In this document: positions 37,074 through 50,700 of the stretch, in pieces
How positions within the stretch are numbered: position 1 is the first letter of the stretch
Layout: the number at the start of each line of letters is the position of its first letter
DNA from: Paramecium pentaurelia
Taxonomy: Eukaryota > Ciliophora > Oligohymenophorea > Peniculida > Parameciidae
NCBI GenBank assembly: GCA_905183005.1
Contig: CAJJDO010000136.1
Location: 246,591 to 310,590 of the forward strand
Direction of reading: 5' to 3'
DNA length: 64,000 nt
Translations under genes and position numbers: made by a program
Notes under the pieces: generated by a model
Databases searched by the model: none
Seen by the model: only the letters and a program-made list of their open reading frames with translations
Told to the model about the DNA's origin: nothing

Positions 37074-39401
37074 ATGAGTGAGAGTGGAGATTAAAATGAA
37101 TATGAAAGACCAAGAATTCAATCATTAAATACCTCAAATAAGAAGAACTTCCCTTAATTATTAGAAAGTCGAAGAAAAATGATATCTAGTTTTGTAGATC
37201 CAATTGCTGAAACCATGAGTTTAACAAAAAAGAAATATGAACATCATTAGATTGGTTATCCTAGGTAAACTTAATTAGAAGAGTAATCAAAAAGACCATT
37301 TTGTGGAGATTCTAATATGCTCTATAATAGAAAGGAAATATAAAAGATTGTTGATAAAGAAGCAGATTAGAATTTAGGAGATAAAGCTAAATTGGCAAAT
37401 TAAAAGATGGAAGAGAATGCAAAAGGAATTCAAGAAACATAATTGGTTGGATTAGAAAACAAAGTAACATTGGAAGGCAAGGTGGATTTAGAGAAAGTGA
37501 GAGATATCAAAAGATCAATTAGAAGAAGATATGCTAATAGGAAAAACTTCTAAAAAATATTCAATTCATGGGATGAAGATGCTAATGGTGCAATTAGTGT
37601 TAAGAATTTATACAATATGGTAAATAAGATGGGAATTAATATTAATTAAGATGAAGCAAAAGTATTATTGGCTAGTGCAGATAAAGATGGTTCAAATGAT
37701 TTAGGTATGGATGAATTTATGGATTTAATATTTAATGATAAAGATATCTTGAATATGGATTTAAAATAATTAGATACTGATAAGAATACTGCTATTAATA
37801 TATTGATCTAAGATGCTTAATAAGCTCATTAAAGAAAACATCATAATTAAATTAATATTATGCTTAAGAATAGGGTATTTATGTTGAAATTTATGTTTAG
37901 TAATTGAAATTAGGTTAATGGTTATTGGAAGCTGATGAAAAACAAGAAGGATATATAAGTTAGAAGAAATTTGAGGAAGTTGTCAAGAAATTGAGAATAG
38001 ATGAAAAGATATTAAGCAATGATGATATTAAAGAATTGGCTAGCAATTTTAAAAGAGATAATCAATTTATTGATTACAAATAATTTATTACACATTTAAA
38101 ATAGTTTTAATTAAAAGAGGAAGTTTATGTAAATATATTATAGCTATTGATCAGGATGATCCATATGCTCTTAAGGAAAAGGTTGAATTAATTAAGAATA
38201 AATAAGATAAATAGAAGTATTAATATAATTATATAAAAAGTAGAATTAATGTTTTTGATCTAACCAAAGTTAATGGATGGCATTTGGAAAGAATGAGATA
38301 TAGAGCTAATAATATGATAAATAAATTAAAGAAGTATTTGCCTGATAAAGAGAATTTCCAAGAATACTTATAAGAAAAGATTAATGGAGATACAATTAAT
38401 TAAAAAGAATTTAATAAATTTGTTGTTCAATTTCTAAATAGTGTTAACGAAACACATCATAAATTTGATATTGAATCATTGATGAGTGTCATTTAATTCA
38501 ATCAATATAATACATAATCTAAATCTGAAGTATTGAGAATTCTCTATGAGTATATATATATAATTATAATCATAGCGAAAATGATGATGACTTCTTTGAA
38601 AGAGCATAATAATAGATCAAATAGCCTCCACCTCCATAAGATAAGGCAATCTTATAAGGATAATTACCAGAAGAAATATAAGATACATAATCAGATAATA
38701 ATAAAAATTATTACAGTAAAGATCTTGGATTATCAATGAATATGCCAAATATTAAGAAATAAGTTCAAAGTGTTCTCAAGAAAGTGGATGATAAAATATT
38801 TAATAAAAGAGAAAAATAATTAAAGATATTTAAAGAATTTGATGTTGATTAAGATGGTTATGTTTCATAAGTAGATTTGTAATAAAGAATGAAACATATT
38901 TTGTCTTAGGATGAAATACTATTACTTATTTAATATCTTGATCCTGAAAATAAGGGATTTTCTAATTTTACAGAATTTTCATAAAAAATTAGAAATGGAA
39001 TGACTATTTTGGATGAGAATGGTACTCAATTAATTAATGTAAACACCTAACCAAGTAAAACTACCATAATAGCAGCTTCATCATTTCTACCTGAATTATA
39101 GAGATCTATTGATGAATTTAAGAAACCATTTATTGCCTCAAAGAACAGATCTGATTATAAACCATCTACAAGATATGGAGCTACACCCTGTTTAAAGGAT
39201 ACTTTTGCAAATATAGTACCATTAGAAAAAAGTGGTCTATGGGCATCGGCTGAATAAAGATTCAATAAAAATAGGGAAGAATTTTAGAAGGAAGATAAGA
39301 AATTAAAGGAATTTAGATAGGAGTAGAAACTGGAAAGAATTAGAAGTTATCAATAGGAAATTAGAGTAAGGATTAAATCATAAGATGATAGACATAAATG
39401 A
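37074..39401 (+). CDS. EF-hand protein (749 aa)
   Basis: Three introns of 26 nt; 750 codons. After a disordered N-terminus and a helical stretch (about 85-160) come paired EF-hands: DEDANGAISVKN and DKDGSNDLGMDEF at about 175-225, a middle part with degenerate hands (LEADEKQEGYISQKKF), and another pair near 565-640 (DVDQDGYVSQVDL and DPENKGFSNFTEF). The tail has a Lys/Glu/Arg-rich helix (REEFQKEDKKLKEFRQEQKL). Several loops keep the Asp/Asn ligands at 1, 3, 5 and 12, so calcium binding is likely. The layout resembles ciliary or axonemal EF-hand proteins, but I cannot assign an ortholog. Confidence 0.8.
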
Positions 39402-39552
39402 AAAACAATTTTGATATATTTATTCATTACACACTATGATCTATTTATATAATATGATTCAAGTATGGATTATAGAGAAACATTAGAGAAATAAAAGAAA
39501 AAAAAAAGGATTAGAATGAGATAATTCACAATATCTCATAATTCAATCAATA

Positions 39553-40643
39553 TCACTGATGTTATTTTTCTTCTACTCCAGTCTCTTTGAGTTGTTTGAA
39601 TAGCAGTGAAGCTTCAGGTATCTTTGAGAACTCGATGCAGAATCCTTGTATTTCAGTGAACATTCTTTTTGGATCTAAGGTTTTTGATTTGATGAGGGTT
39701 TTTATGAATACAGCCACTAATCTCACATATCTGGATACCAACTGTTACTTAGGCTGCTGTTTTATAATTATATATACTTATAATTCTTCACAATATTGAA
39801 TACATTTGGTCAAATACATATGGAGGAATGCTTCAGGTAATTTGATGGAATTGGAAAGTTTGTTGACAACTTCTAAACTCTGAAGTGAAATCTTCATTTA
39901 AATCAAGCATTCAAAATATTCATGAATACTGATTCCACATTGATTGATGCGAGCCAATAGAAAACTTGATAGATCAGGATTATATTCAATAAGATTTGGC
40001 AGTTAATTAGGTGTAATTCCACTATCTAATACATGTCTCTAATCTTGATTAAGAAGATCAATAGTTTCTTATGCTTCTTTCTGAGACAATTTGCATTATT
40101 GAGCTTTAAGGAGATTCTCCTTGATTCTTACTAGTGGCTCTTGGCTTACTTCAATAGTATAATCCCAAAAAGGATCAGCTACATGAAGACTGATCCAATT
40201 AAATGATGATTGTATTATTGTGGGTACAGGTCGTAGATAATCTATTGAAAAAGTGGTGAGGATATGTTCAAGAGCATTTCTTAATGAAGAACATTAAATA
40301 ATGGCTCTCATGCTTTAGGGTTGATTATTAATTAATTAGGTTGAAGTACTCCATTCATCAACAAGTTATCTCAAATTACATTACCCGCACTCTAAATTAA
40401 GTTATATAGCGAAACCTATTCCTTATTCAATACTAGTCTCTTTTCTAAAGCATTCCCACATTGAGTTTCATCCCCTGCAAAGTATAGACACACTATTCTT
40501 TGTGATGGAGTCAAACATGCTACATCAATGACTTAGTTTAGAATCCATTACTCTGGAAGTGACTTTCTATAACTCTCTAAAGTGCCATCATTGATACTCT
40601 TAAGAAAGTCATACACTTGGTCGATTTGATTTTTGGAAATCAT
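39553..40643 (-). CDS. CNOT11: CCR4-NOT complex subunit 11 (about 347 aa)
   Basis: The C-terminal half matches CNOT11 (C2orf29) closely: GITPNQLPNLIEYNPDLSSF, then EYFECLIQMKISLQSLEVVN, KLPEAFLHMYLTKCIQYCEE, and after a 21-nt intron RYVRLVAVFIKTLIKSK and FTEIQGFCIEFSKIPEASLL. CNOT11 joins CNOT10 at the N-terminus of the NOT1 scaffold in the deadenylase complex. The N-terminal part needs one more frame-changing intron; the best candidate is 26 nt (GTTTCGC...TTTAGAG, about 40394-40419), which gives 348 whole codons. That intron end is unusual, so the region around residues 60-75 is uncertain. Confidence 0.8.
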
Positions 40644-40670
40644 TTTTTAATTGTATTAATATATATATGT

Positions 40671-43600
40671 TCATTACGATTACTATTCCTTTTTCTTTTT
40701 TGCCAATTCAATCAAATGTTAAATCATTCTCTTACTTTACTATTCAATATTATAAGCTTCATCCTTTTCAGTCTCTTCATTCTAACCATTTAAATATTTA
40801 ATCAATCTGTCAAATGTCTTATCACCCAAATATGCATTAGCTGTCCATGAAACACCAACACGACCTATTTAAGTATAAATTCACTATAAATACCAGCTCT
40901 TCCTATTAATTAAAATAATGCTCCAATAGATCGCTTTTCAGCCATTTCATCAAAGACAATAACATGATTCAATGGATAATTGACACCATAACACATAGAA
41001 TCATCAGAAATAATTAAAGCTAATTAACCATTTGATGCCAACTTTTAGACTTCTTCATAATAATCAATATCCAATTCAGATTACTAAATAAAAATTAATA
41101 TATACCTTTTCTGTATAGGCTGCAATACCAGAGAAGAGATACAACATAATGTCATCAGGAATATTAAGTTAATAATTAATTCCTTCTAATGAGAATGCTT
41201 TTCTGGCTCTATATTATTCTAGATACAGAGGGTCATTAGTAACAAATTTCTAAATATAAATTTTAACTATTTACTTTGTAATGTTCCAATGTATTTATTT
41301 TTAAGAAATCAGGAAATGCAATAGTCAATTTCATGCTTTCTTATAATGCTTGAATTTATTTGGATCTCTCATCTTCATTATCTATTTCCCTTTCCTTCTT
41401 TTATATTTCTTTCTCTAAATATTCATGTTATTTTAAATATTATTTCACATATTCTGAAGCAGGAGCACATTTCTTTAGTAATTTATGGAATTTAGCTCTA
41501 ATAAATTCTACTGGTTTATTTACAGCAATTAAACAACCCCCTAAGAATTTATGAGCCATATTTCCACCTAATTATCTAATATCTAATTTATGATATGGTG
41601 CAGTAAATTTCATTTTATCTTCATCATCAATTTCAATTGTATAAATATATTTAGATTTTGGTTTTTATTACTATTATTATTATAATTATGTATTGTCTTC
41701 TGTCTAATTATTTGCACCTGTATCTTCAACTTCCTCATATACATATTCATATTCATACTCATATTCTCCTTCCTCCCCTTCTTATTATTATTCTTCTCCT
41801 TCACCTTATTATTATTCATCAATATCTTATTATTATTATTATTATACAACATCCTATTTTTCTGAACAAACCTTTTTAAATATCTCATCATCAACTGTTA
41901 ATAATATCTTTAATAATTCAATGCTTTTTCTTTATACAAATTCTTGTGTAATAATATCAAATGTTTCAAAGTCTTCAATATTAACAATTCCACATGATTT
42001 CATTCTATCATACAATTCACAATAAGCATTTGCATTATAACATCTCTTCATAAATGGATTCTTTTCCAATCTATCCAAAATTTCAGCTAATTATTGTTTA
42101 TTCTATGCCTAATAATGTGGTAAGAATTTATGACCACTATGAGAAAAGACCTAACAACCAATATGGAATTGAGAATCATGAACTACTGGAATATCAATAT
42201 CAGCAACTTAAGCCTTTCTGTATAATTTGATGAAATTTGGTATTTTCTCAGGTGGTGGTAAAGTAGCACTAGATAATATTGTAATAGGTGGAGCTCTACG
42301 TATAATGTCTATCAATATTTTAGTCACTTCTGCATCTGCAAAATCTGCATCAACTGTAGGTTCATCAATAAATAGTATATAATCTTTTCCATGTTTAGCT
42401 GGATTATTTGAAACCAATTTACGATCCTTACCTTACCATCTAACTACTTATTTTTCCTTTTCTGATAATGTGTGTCTTTCTTTCAATAATTCTAAAGTAG
42501 TTTTGAAGTCAGCCACTACCAAAGTTGGAAATTCTTCCTATCTATTTTACCAAGAATTGACTAATCTTGGACATTCTGCATATCCCAAATCAGAATCCAA
42601 TTTAGAACTCTAAGAATCCTTCCACATTGATGCAATAGCAAATTTCAATTTCCTCTCATATGCAGCAGCACCAACTTAAGTTCTTACTGTATCCAAAGGA
42701 CAACAATACAAAAACTAGACTTCTCTAGGATTCCTATAACCAATATTCTTTAATTAATTATAGGCATTGTTTTCTTAGGTTGCGTAACTTTCTCTCAAAC
42801 GTGCCAAGTATTAAGCAATTGCAACACTCAAAACAGTCTTACCTGTACCAACCATAGTGCTAAAGAAGATTAATGAAGGCTATTCTATTTTCTTCAAAAT
42901 TTCTAAGAGGTTTTCCTATGATTTATATGGACGAACATCTGTTCTAATGAATGCTTGATTTAAATCTGTATCAATAACCAATTTTGGATATTTATTAAAT
43001 AAGACTCTATTTGAAAAACCAAAGTTTTTATATAGTTCTTTAAGTTTATATCTGAGATCTTCAATAGCTTAAGGTGCTAATCTTTCTTTTTTTGTTTCAT
43101 CCAAATAAGATTAACCTTCATATTCTTTATAATTTAAATAGACATTCTTTAGAAAATAGATCAATTCAAATGCATACTCATCTCTAAATTTGGAATGGAT
43201 ATGACATTTAATTAATTAAGTTGCATATATCATCAAAGCTGAGAATTTGAGTTCCATCCATTTCAAGGATTTGATACGTTTACTTGCTTATTCAGTTTTA
43301 AGAAATTCATTTTCTTTAGGTTTTAATTCCTAATTTAAAATGATCAATCCCATCTATTACAACATTTTCATGGTTTAATCATTAACTTTATCTTTTGATA
43401 ATTCAATACGCATTAAATCTTCTTTCTTTACTGTATTCTTACCACCCTTTTTACCTTATGCTTACTTCTTATCTTCCTATTTAGGATTGCCATCATCAAT
43501 CTTACTCAATATACCATACTCCACCAATTTAGGTCTCAAATACTTTAAATAAAGTTCTTAACCCACACATATTTCATATATGACATTAGATTTCTAAACT

Positions 43601-43998
43601 TCTTATTATGGTTGTGTTTATTCTGGTTTCTTTTGCTTACCACCCTTTTACTTGCTATTATCTTTCTATACAACTTCTGCAACCACTTATTTTTCAATCA
43701 AATCCTCTGCACTTTTATTACCCAATATTTGAAGAGTTGACAATACTCTTGTCTCAAATTAGCTAAAATTCTTCTTTTCTATTTTCTCCCATTGCTCTTT
43801 CACAAACTTACCAAAACGAGTATTGGTTGTTTAATCCTTTTGCTCATATTCTTCATCGTTTGGCACGTATTGATCCTCTATTTACTACATATTTTAATTA
43901 ATATCCTTATGGCCTTAATTATAAATCCCAAAGACCCTTAAAATATTTTCTACAAAGCTGATAAAATCACTAGTGAGATATACTTAATCTTTGTTCAT
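40671..43998 (-). CDS. unusual SF2 helicase with acidic/Gln-rich insert (at least 1083 aa)
   Basis: Three introns (25, 22 and 29 nt) near the 3' end; 1084 codons from ATG 43998. Helicase motifs: I as STMVGTGKT (about 380), II as DEPT in LFIDEPTVDAD (about 545), III as SSAT, and VI as QLIGRAGRVG (about 1000). The motif I to VI gap is long because of an insert at about 700-760 made of Gln runs and an EYEYEYEY-type acidic patch. The N-terminus has a Lys/Gln-rich linker. The frame stays open upstream to about 44318 with no ATG, so a 5' exon may be missing. I cannot place it in a named subfamily. The C-terminal region keeps a fold like other RecA-like SF2 domains. The downstream CNOT11 gene starts 27 bp away. 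Confidence 0.75.
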
Positions 43999-44368
43999 AA
44001 TGAGGAAATACTCAATTGCAAAATGGGTAAATAAGTGAAAAGCCAACTCTAAGTAATCCCAATACCTGAAGGACTAGATAAATAATTAGTTACAATAAGC
44101 ATTAAAAACATAATAATCATTTACAAAACAATTATAGAGAACATGTGGTAATTACAACAAATTCAGATAAGAGCTATTAATTTTGAAAATAAAGAATTTA
44201 TACCTGTAAAGCAAGTATGGAATTGAGATTGTTTTGTTGATATTTGAAGATGAAATGGAAGGCTAGAAGATTAATAGGTTTAAGAATGAAGTATTTTTCA
44301 ATTAACCAATATCAAATGAGGTGATATTCAATTTTTTTCATTTAACCAAAAGATTTTAGTAAAGTTCT

Positions 44369-44816
44369 ATGAATTCCTTAATATTCAATGAATATATTAT
44401 TGTAGAGAGAATAAATGGCAGTCTATAAAAGAACAGCATAATGCTCTTGATTATGAAAATAATTTAGAAGTAGGCACCCAACTTATAAGAATTTAATTTA
44501 CAATTAGAATAAGATAGACAAAAATTATTATTCAAAATTAGCAAGAGTTGATATCTTGATATAGAAATTAGATTATGATTTTGAAGAATACTATGAACTT
44601 AATATTTATTCAAGATATTAAGAAAGTTAAATATTAAAATATAACTCACTCTTCCTAAATTTGGAAAAATAATTGATTGGTAGTAAACATGATTAAAGAT
44701 CTATACTACTATCTTATTTACAAGTAATTCAATATTATAAATATAAAAATAGATAGATAGACTTAACATACAGATATTGGTAATCAGAAAATGTTGGAAA
44801 CAAATAATTTAAGTGA
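44369..44816 (+). CDS. small protein, unknown (135 aa)
   Basis: Two 20-nt introns, each with GT...AG, connect three otherwise closed frames into 136 whole codons (ATG 44369, TGA 44814). The protein is Tyr/Asn/Gln/Leu-rich and probably helical (KLARVDILIQKLDYDFEEYY). I recognise no family. It is divergent from the helicase and convergent with the next gene. The model rests on the intron pair and codon count, so confidence is moderate. Confidence 0.55.
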
Positions 44817-44919
44817 TGGAAAATTAAAGACAATCCCATCTAATTTTGTTTCTTCTCCTTAATAAATTGTTGAAAAAAGAAGAAGATAACAAATGATATA
44901 AAATATATATATATTTATT

Positions 44920-46136
44920 TCAATATTGAAGTTTTTTACTTTACAATTTACCTTCAAATGAATCTAATATTTTGTTTACATCCTCCTCAGGTTTATTAAT
45001 TGATCTATTATTATGAGGTATTTATTGTGCTTTAATCTTTTAATTCGAGATTCCCTTTAGAATGGTACAATTAGAACGGATAGTTTTACTGAAATTGTTG
45101 TCACTAACATCGCAAGCCTATGCTAAATACAATCCCTTAAATTCAGATCTATCCATTCTAAGATTACGTTTCTTATGGACACTAAGTGATTACTATCTTG
45201 TTATGCTTATAAGATTTACTTGGCTAGACAATGCACATTTTTTGTTGACTAACTATTCTAATTACTAGTTTGAGGTTTTACATGAAATGAAAATGATGGT
45301 TTATCACTATCTACTGTGAATGGACGACTTGTTCTTTCTTGTTTCTCCTCAATTTGTTATAGGGTTTATTCAATAATATCTAATGAAGGTCGAGATACAT
45401 GAGATGGTCTTTTGAGGTGAGTGGTTTTAGAGATTCCTATCTTATGATTTGGAGATAATCCTGCCTTATAATGAATTTCATTGTTCTCTTCTTACCTTTT
45501 TGCATTGAGTTTACGAATAAGTTTCATATTTTCTTGTTTTAAATCCCATCTTATTTATTCAACTATATGTTCTTTTTCAATACGTTTTTCAATTAATTTA
45601 ACTGCCTCCTCTTCCATAGCTAATATTTTTGGATTTACTAACATTCTAATATGTTTTTATGAATGCTAACCAACTTTGTTCCAAAACAATTCAGGTCTTC
45701 CTTATAAAGTAGTATTGTATTATATTGGTTTAATAAGTAATTAGTCTGCTTCAATATCTGATTATTATTGACTAAGATTTTATAGACCAGCACGTTCTAA
45801 TTTACGAGTTTACATTCTCAAATGATCTTCATTCTTTAATTAATTGAAATAGATGTGCTTGCTCATTTAATATAATTATTAGTCTTTTTGTTCTTGCATT
45901 TGTAATTGCTAAATACGTTTCTCACCTCTTAGTTTCTATTCTTAGATCTTGGCAAACACCTTCATATTTGAACTGGATTGATGTTGATTGTTCCAAATAT
46001 TTGAATTATCATGATAATAAGAGTGATTCTTTTTCTGGGTCTATTATGGAGGTAATGTTTGATATTTAGGGAGTTGTTGCTCCATATAATACTTTTCCAT
46101 TGCTGATTTAGGACAAAGAGGATGATTTTAAATCAT
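44920..46136 (-). CDS. basic coiled-coil protein, unknown (397 aa)
   Basis: One 23-nt intron near the 3' end; 398 codons. The first ATG in frame is 46136; a second at 46100 is possible. Residues about 55-130 form a Gln/Lys/Arg-rich coil (KLRGEKRIQQLQMQEQKDQQ), and about 185-235 another (EEEAVKLIEKRIEKEHIVEQ). The middle has a Trp-containing conserved-looking patch (GRPELFWNKVGQHSQKHIRM). The rest is Ser/Lys/Gln-rich and disordered. No domain is recognised. It is convergent with the 135-residue gene, with about 100 bp between the stops. Confidence 0.75.
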
Positions 46137-46592
46137 TATTAATTATATTCATATATTTAAGGGATAAACAGAATAAAGTAGATATTGTAGATTCAATAAT
46201 TAATATAATAGAATACACAATTGCAAATGATAATTTATTGTAATATATATTAAAATAGATTAATTTTCTAATGATTAATAGATACTCTAATAATATTATA
46301 CACATTAATTAATATTAATAAATATATTTTACTTATTTTTTAATTGTGAAGAACAAAAAAACAATAATGGAGTGATAGAAAGTATATAAAAATAGAATAA
46401 AAATTGTTAATTTGCATAATATTTTATATTTCTTTTTTATAATATAAATGAGGAATAACTAAATACTTTATGTAAAAAAGTTATTAATTAAGATTATAAA
46501 AATTGTAATAAATATAGTTGTGTTTGATTTAGAATTTTATTAAATTTGATTCTAATTAAAATAATTAACATATAATTTAATATAATTTAATT
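46137..46592. other. divergent intergenic region, no gene seen
   Basis: 456 bp of AT-rich DNA between divergent starts; nothing distinctive. Confidence 0.5.
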
Positions 46593-47273
46593 ATGAGCAC
46601 AAAAAAAACCTAGAAGGTTATTGGTAAAAAATAAAAGATTGTTGAGAAATAAAGTCAAGAAACTTCAAATAAAGATTAAAAAATAAAAACTAAAGTCAAT
46701 AGATTAGAATAATAAACATAAGAAAGACAAAATGGAATAATTTATGTTGGACATTTACCATATGGGTTTGTTGAAGATGGATTAAAAGAATACTTTACTT
46801 AATTTGGTGATGTGATTGGGGTCAAATTATTTAGAAGCAAAAAAGTAATTTATAAAATTTATATATTGTTTAGACTAATAGAGTCTAAGGTTATGGATTT
46901 GTTAAATTTGCTGATAAGGAAGTAGCACCTATTGCTGCATAAGCTATGAATGGTTATTTAATGAATGGAAAGAAATTAGTAGTTAATGTATTAAGTGAAT
47001 AACATCCTGATCCTTTTAAATATAAACATGGAAATTAAAAATTGTATTTTATCAATTGGTCTGAGAAAGCAGTTGATGAATCAAATAAAGTATTAAGATA
47101 AATCATAGTTAGGATAAATCAAATGAATAAATTGTTAAAGAAGTTTAAAGATTATTAGCAAATGAAGAAGAGAAGAAATAAAAACTAAAAGAATTAGGAA
47201 TTAATTATACATACTAAGGATTTGTATTTATTAATGTTTATTATAATTTTAGCAAGAATTGCTTAAAGCTTGA
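46593..47273 (+). CDS. NIFK: nucleolar RRM protein, NIFK / Nop15 type (198 aa)
   Basis: Three introns (29, 26 and 29 nt) give 199 codons. A basic Gln/Lys-rich tail precedes one RRM with RNP2 IIYVGHLPYG and RNP1 QGYGFVKFAD, then MNGYLMNGKKLVVNV. After the RRM a conserved extension follows, including FINWSEKA and a closing helix ending KQKLKELGINYTYQGF. The RRM plus short basic helical tail with a KKGIDY-like motif is the NIFK/Nop15 layout; these proteins act in 60S ribosome assembly in the nucleolus. The second intron starts within GCA|GTTGAT and was chosen because only it restores the conserved tail. Confidence 0.8.
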
Positions 47274-47348
47274 TTTTATTATGGAAAAATTGATAATAAT
47301 TATTCTAAAAATTAATATTGTTTAATAAAATATATAACTAATTAAATC

Positions 47349-47795
47349 ATGGAAAATTTTGAGATAATTTTATAAAGGCCTAAAGAAATAAATACCATTA
47401 TAAATATTATGCATTAAAGGCGTTAATAAGATTCTAAATGCTCTTTAATCTTGTTTATAACTTTCTTATTAGATATTTTCTTATAGGTTGAAATTAAAAT
47501 TATAAAAAATGATAAAATTAGAAATATATATATACTACAACTTAATTATTATAATTAATACATTTTGCAGAGTATTTTAATCTTGTAGAATAATAAATCA
47601 TTTATACCAGAAAGCCATTATCACATTGAATTTGCGTTGGGAATATGTCTAAATAGATCTATCAAATTCAATTTACACAACAATAAAAATTAATATGAAT
47701 TTTGTCCTTATGATTCTAAAAATTATAGAATATACAAGTCATAAGATTTACTAAATAAGGATAACTTGATCAAAAAATCTAATTAATATTTATGA
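47349..47795 (+). CDS. possible small gene overlapping the surface-antigen start (148 aa)
   Basis: An open frame of 149 codons ending in TGA that overlaps the ATG of the next gene (ATGA at 47792-47795). Text such as PESHYHIEFALGICLNRSI and a late Cys/Pro patch look slightly protein-like. With a single stop codon in AT-rich DNA, a frame of this length can occur by chance. No domain is seen. If it is not real, this region is just the 5' flank of the surface antigen. Confidence 0.25.
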
Positions 47796-50700
47796 AACAA
47801 AATATCATTTCATTGATCATCATTGCTTTCGGAGCAATATGCGTGGCCTAATTAACAATCTAAATTACTCATTAATGTGAATGCTCATAATTTAGTCAAA
47901 ACTCATGTGGAACTTAATATAGTGATTAATCTTGTTTTTGGAATAGTACTTCTCAAGTATGTTAACGAAAGGGATGTTAATAATTATATTCATAAGAAAC
48001 TTGTCTTCAAAATTTCGCTGAGTGTTATTGGAATGGAAGTAAATGTTAATAATTTACTTCTTGTTCGTAATTAACCTATCAAAATATGTCCTGCACTTAA
48101 TAAAATATTCAATGTGGCTAATTTGTTAGTAACTCTACAAACTGTTTGCCATTAGATCAATTACCTTAATGTACATTTTTTAATCAAGATTAATGTACAC
48201 CTCAATAAATAGGTTATCAAGGAACTTTATGTTTTTTGGATAGTGCCTAATAATGCTAAACAGCAACATCATGCTCATAATTATAAACATAATCTTAATG
48301 TACATAATGGAAAAATACTTGTTAATGGAATTCTACAAATATGGAATGTGTACAATTACAATGTAATAGTTTTACAAATTAATAAACTTGTACCAATATA
48401 ATATTAGGCCTAAATCCATAAACAATAATGCCATGCTAATTTTTAAATGGAACTTGTCAATAAGTATATAGTGCATAATCATTAAATGCTTAAGATTGTT
48501 CATCTATAACTTTATCAACACATTATTGGATTTAAGCAAATAATAATACTGGAGCATGTATACCATGTAATATTCTTAATAATTATCAACCAAATAATAA
48601 ATGTTCATGTTCTAGTTTCCTTAGTGAACAATGTCAATCATCAAGTTATTGCTAATGGTCAAATGGTGAATGTAATCCAGTTGTTTGCAATCAAATACTT
48701 GATTAACTAGCCTGTCTTTAAAATTTAGAATGTAGTTGGAACAATAATTAGTGCTAAACATTTCAAGGCTGCCCTCCAGCATCTAGTCAATAGTATTGCA
48801 TTGAAAGCTCATTTAATTGCTTGATTTATAATTATCCTTCTTGTTAAAGTTTGTCTGAAAATTCATGTAGTAAAATTTATTACTAATATTAATGCTAATC
48901 TTAATTGGGATATTGTTATTGGAGTGGAAATCTATGTAAATAGGTTTAATCGTGTAATCAAATAACATAATAGCGTCTATGTTATAGATTTGGATATGCC
49001 TGTACTTGGGAAAATGGTAGATGTTAGTAATTAACTTGTAATAAGATTTAATTCTAAAATAATTGTATATATACAATTCCATAATTGTACACAAATGATG
49101 TTCAACCCTGTATTTGGTAAAATGGAAAATGTTAAAACCTCAATAGTGTAAATAGTTTAGATGTTGCATAATGTCAATCAATATCCTTTGATACTTACAA
49201 ATGGACAGGATCAAGATGTGTAAAATGTATCCAATCCTAATAGCAAATTTAAAGTTTTTTATAACTTCCAAATTAATGTCAATGTTATTAACTATTTACT
49301 TATTAATAGTGTTAATAGATTTCCTATTGTAATTGGACAGGTGTATATTGTTAACCTTATTTATGTTCAAATATCTCTAATTAAGCATCTTGTGCATCTA
49401 ATCCTAATTGTTATTGGATTAATAATTAATGCGAAACATTCAAATAATGTAATATATTATAAGGAGCATCTTAATCAGAATGTATAGTTTAAAGCATTAA
49501 TTGTCCAGCAAGTGATGGAACCAATTGCCAAGACAAATAATATTTATAAGCTTGCTCATCTTATCTAAAATAGAATTTATGTTAATATGCCTTAGGTAGT
49601 AATGGAATTTGTTTATGGCAAAGTAACTCTTGCCAAGTATTGAGTAAATGCTCATAAATAAATACATAATAAGATTGCTAATATTTTAAAAAATAATGTT
49701 ATTGGGGTACTAGTTGTCAACCTGCTAGTTGCTCACAATTCTCAACAGCTGAAACTTGCTAATTTTATTATACTTCAATTAATTCTTATAATACAGTTCC
49801 ATGTTAATGGAACTCAACAACAGGAGTCTGCACATAACCTACTGATTACATGACTCAATTAAATTCCAATAATTGTTAAACTAATACAAATAAAGGTGCT
49901 CGATGGAGTTAAGCTTTGAATATTTGTTTGAGTTGTCAAGCTCCTAAACCCCCAAATCCAAACCAATGTAGTTGTTCTTAATTAGTATCTTCAATAAATT
50001 GTATGCAAAGTTTGTAATGCTAATGGAATACTCAAACCAATTCTTGCTAATAATTACCATGCACTAATTTATCATAATAATTATGTATTCAAAATTCATA
50101 ATGTATGTGGAATGGATCTTGTTAATAATTTACATTATGTAGTAGTTTAAAGGGTACTACTTCAGAAGAATGTGCTGCTTAGTCTCTATATTGTCCTTAT
50201 TACAATCCTATTAAAAAATAGTGTTAAGTAGCTTCCAAAGTAGAAATTCAAGATTGCTGGGGAGTAACTTAATAAAACTGCAATTTTTTTGTACCACCAT
50301 CATATTATTGCGGTTGGAATTATTCATTAAACTAATGTTATCTTTTTAATTAATCATAATGTGAAAATTATTATGGTCAAAGCTAGTGTTAAAGTATTCC
50401 TTATTGCTATTATTAAAATGGATGTAAACTAAAATAATGCTAACACTTTTATACTAAAGAATCCTGCACATTTACTTTTGATCCATAGAATTGGAATAAT
50501 ATCTAATCATGTTCTTGGCTAAACGGATCTTGTATACCTGCCAATAATCTGTTTTCAGAATAAACTTGTTTTACCAATACAGATCAAACTGCCAGATGGA
50601 GCTCTAACATTAAAGATGGTTTCTGTATTCCTTGTAATCTTCCACTTCAATAAGTAATTGTTCCAAAAAATTAATGTCTGTGTTCTTAACTACTAACTTA

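Noticed and set aside
41610..41894. 94-residue and 73-residue ORFs on both strands
   Set aside because: They arise from the Gln-rich and acidic insert of the helicase read in other frames.
48813..49094. 93-residue minus-strand ORF
   Set aside because: It is antisense to the Cys-rich surface antigen and has no coding character.
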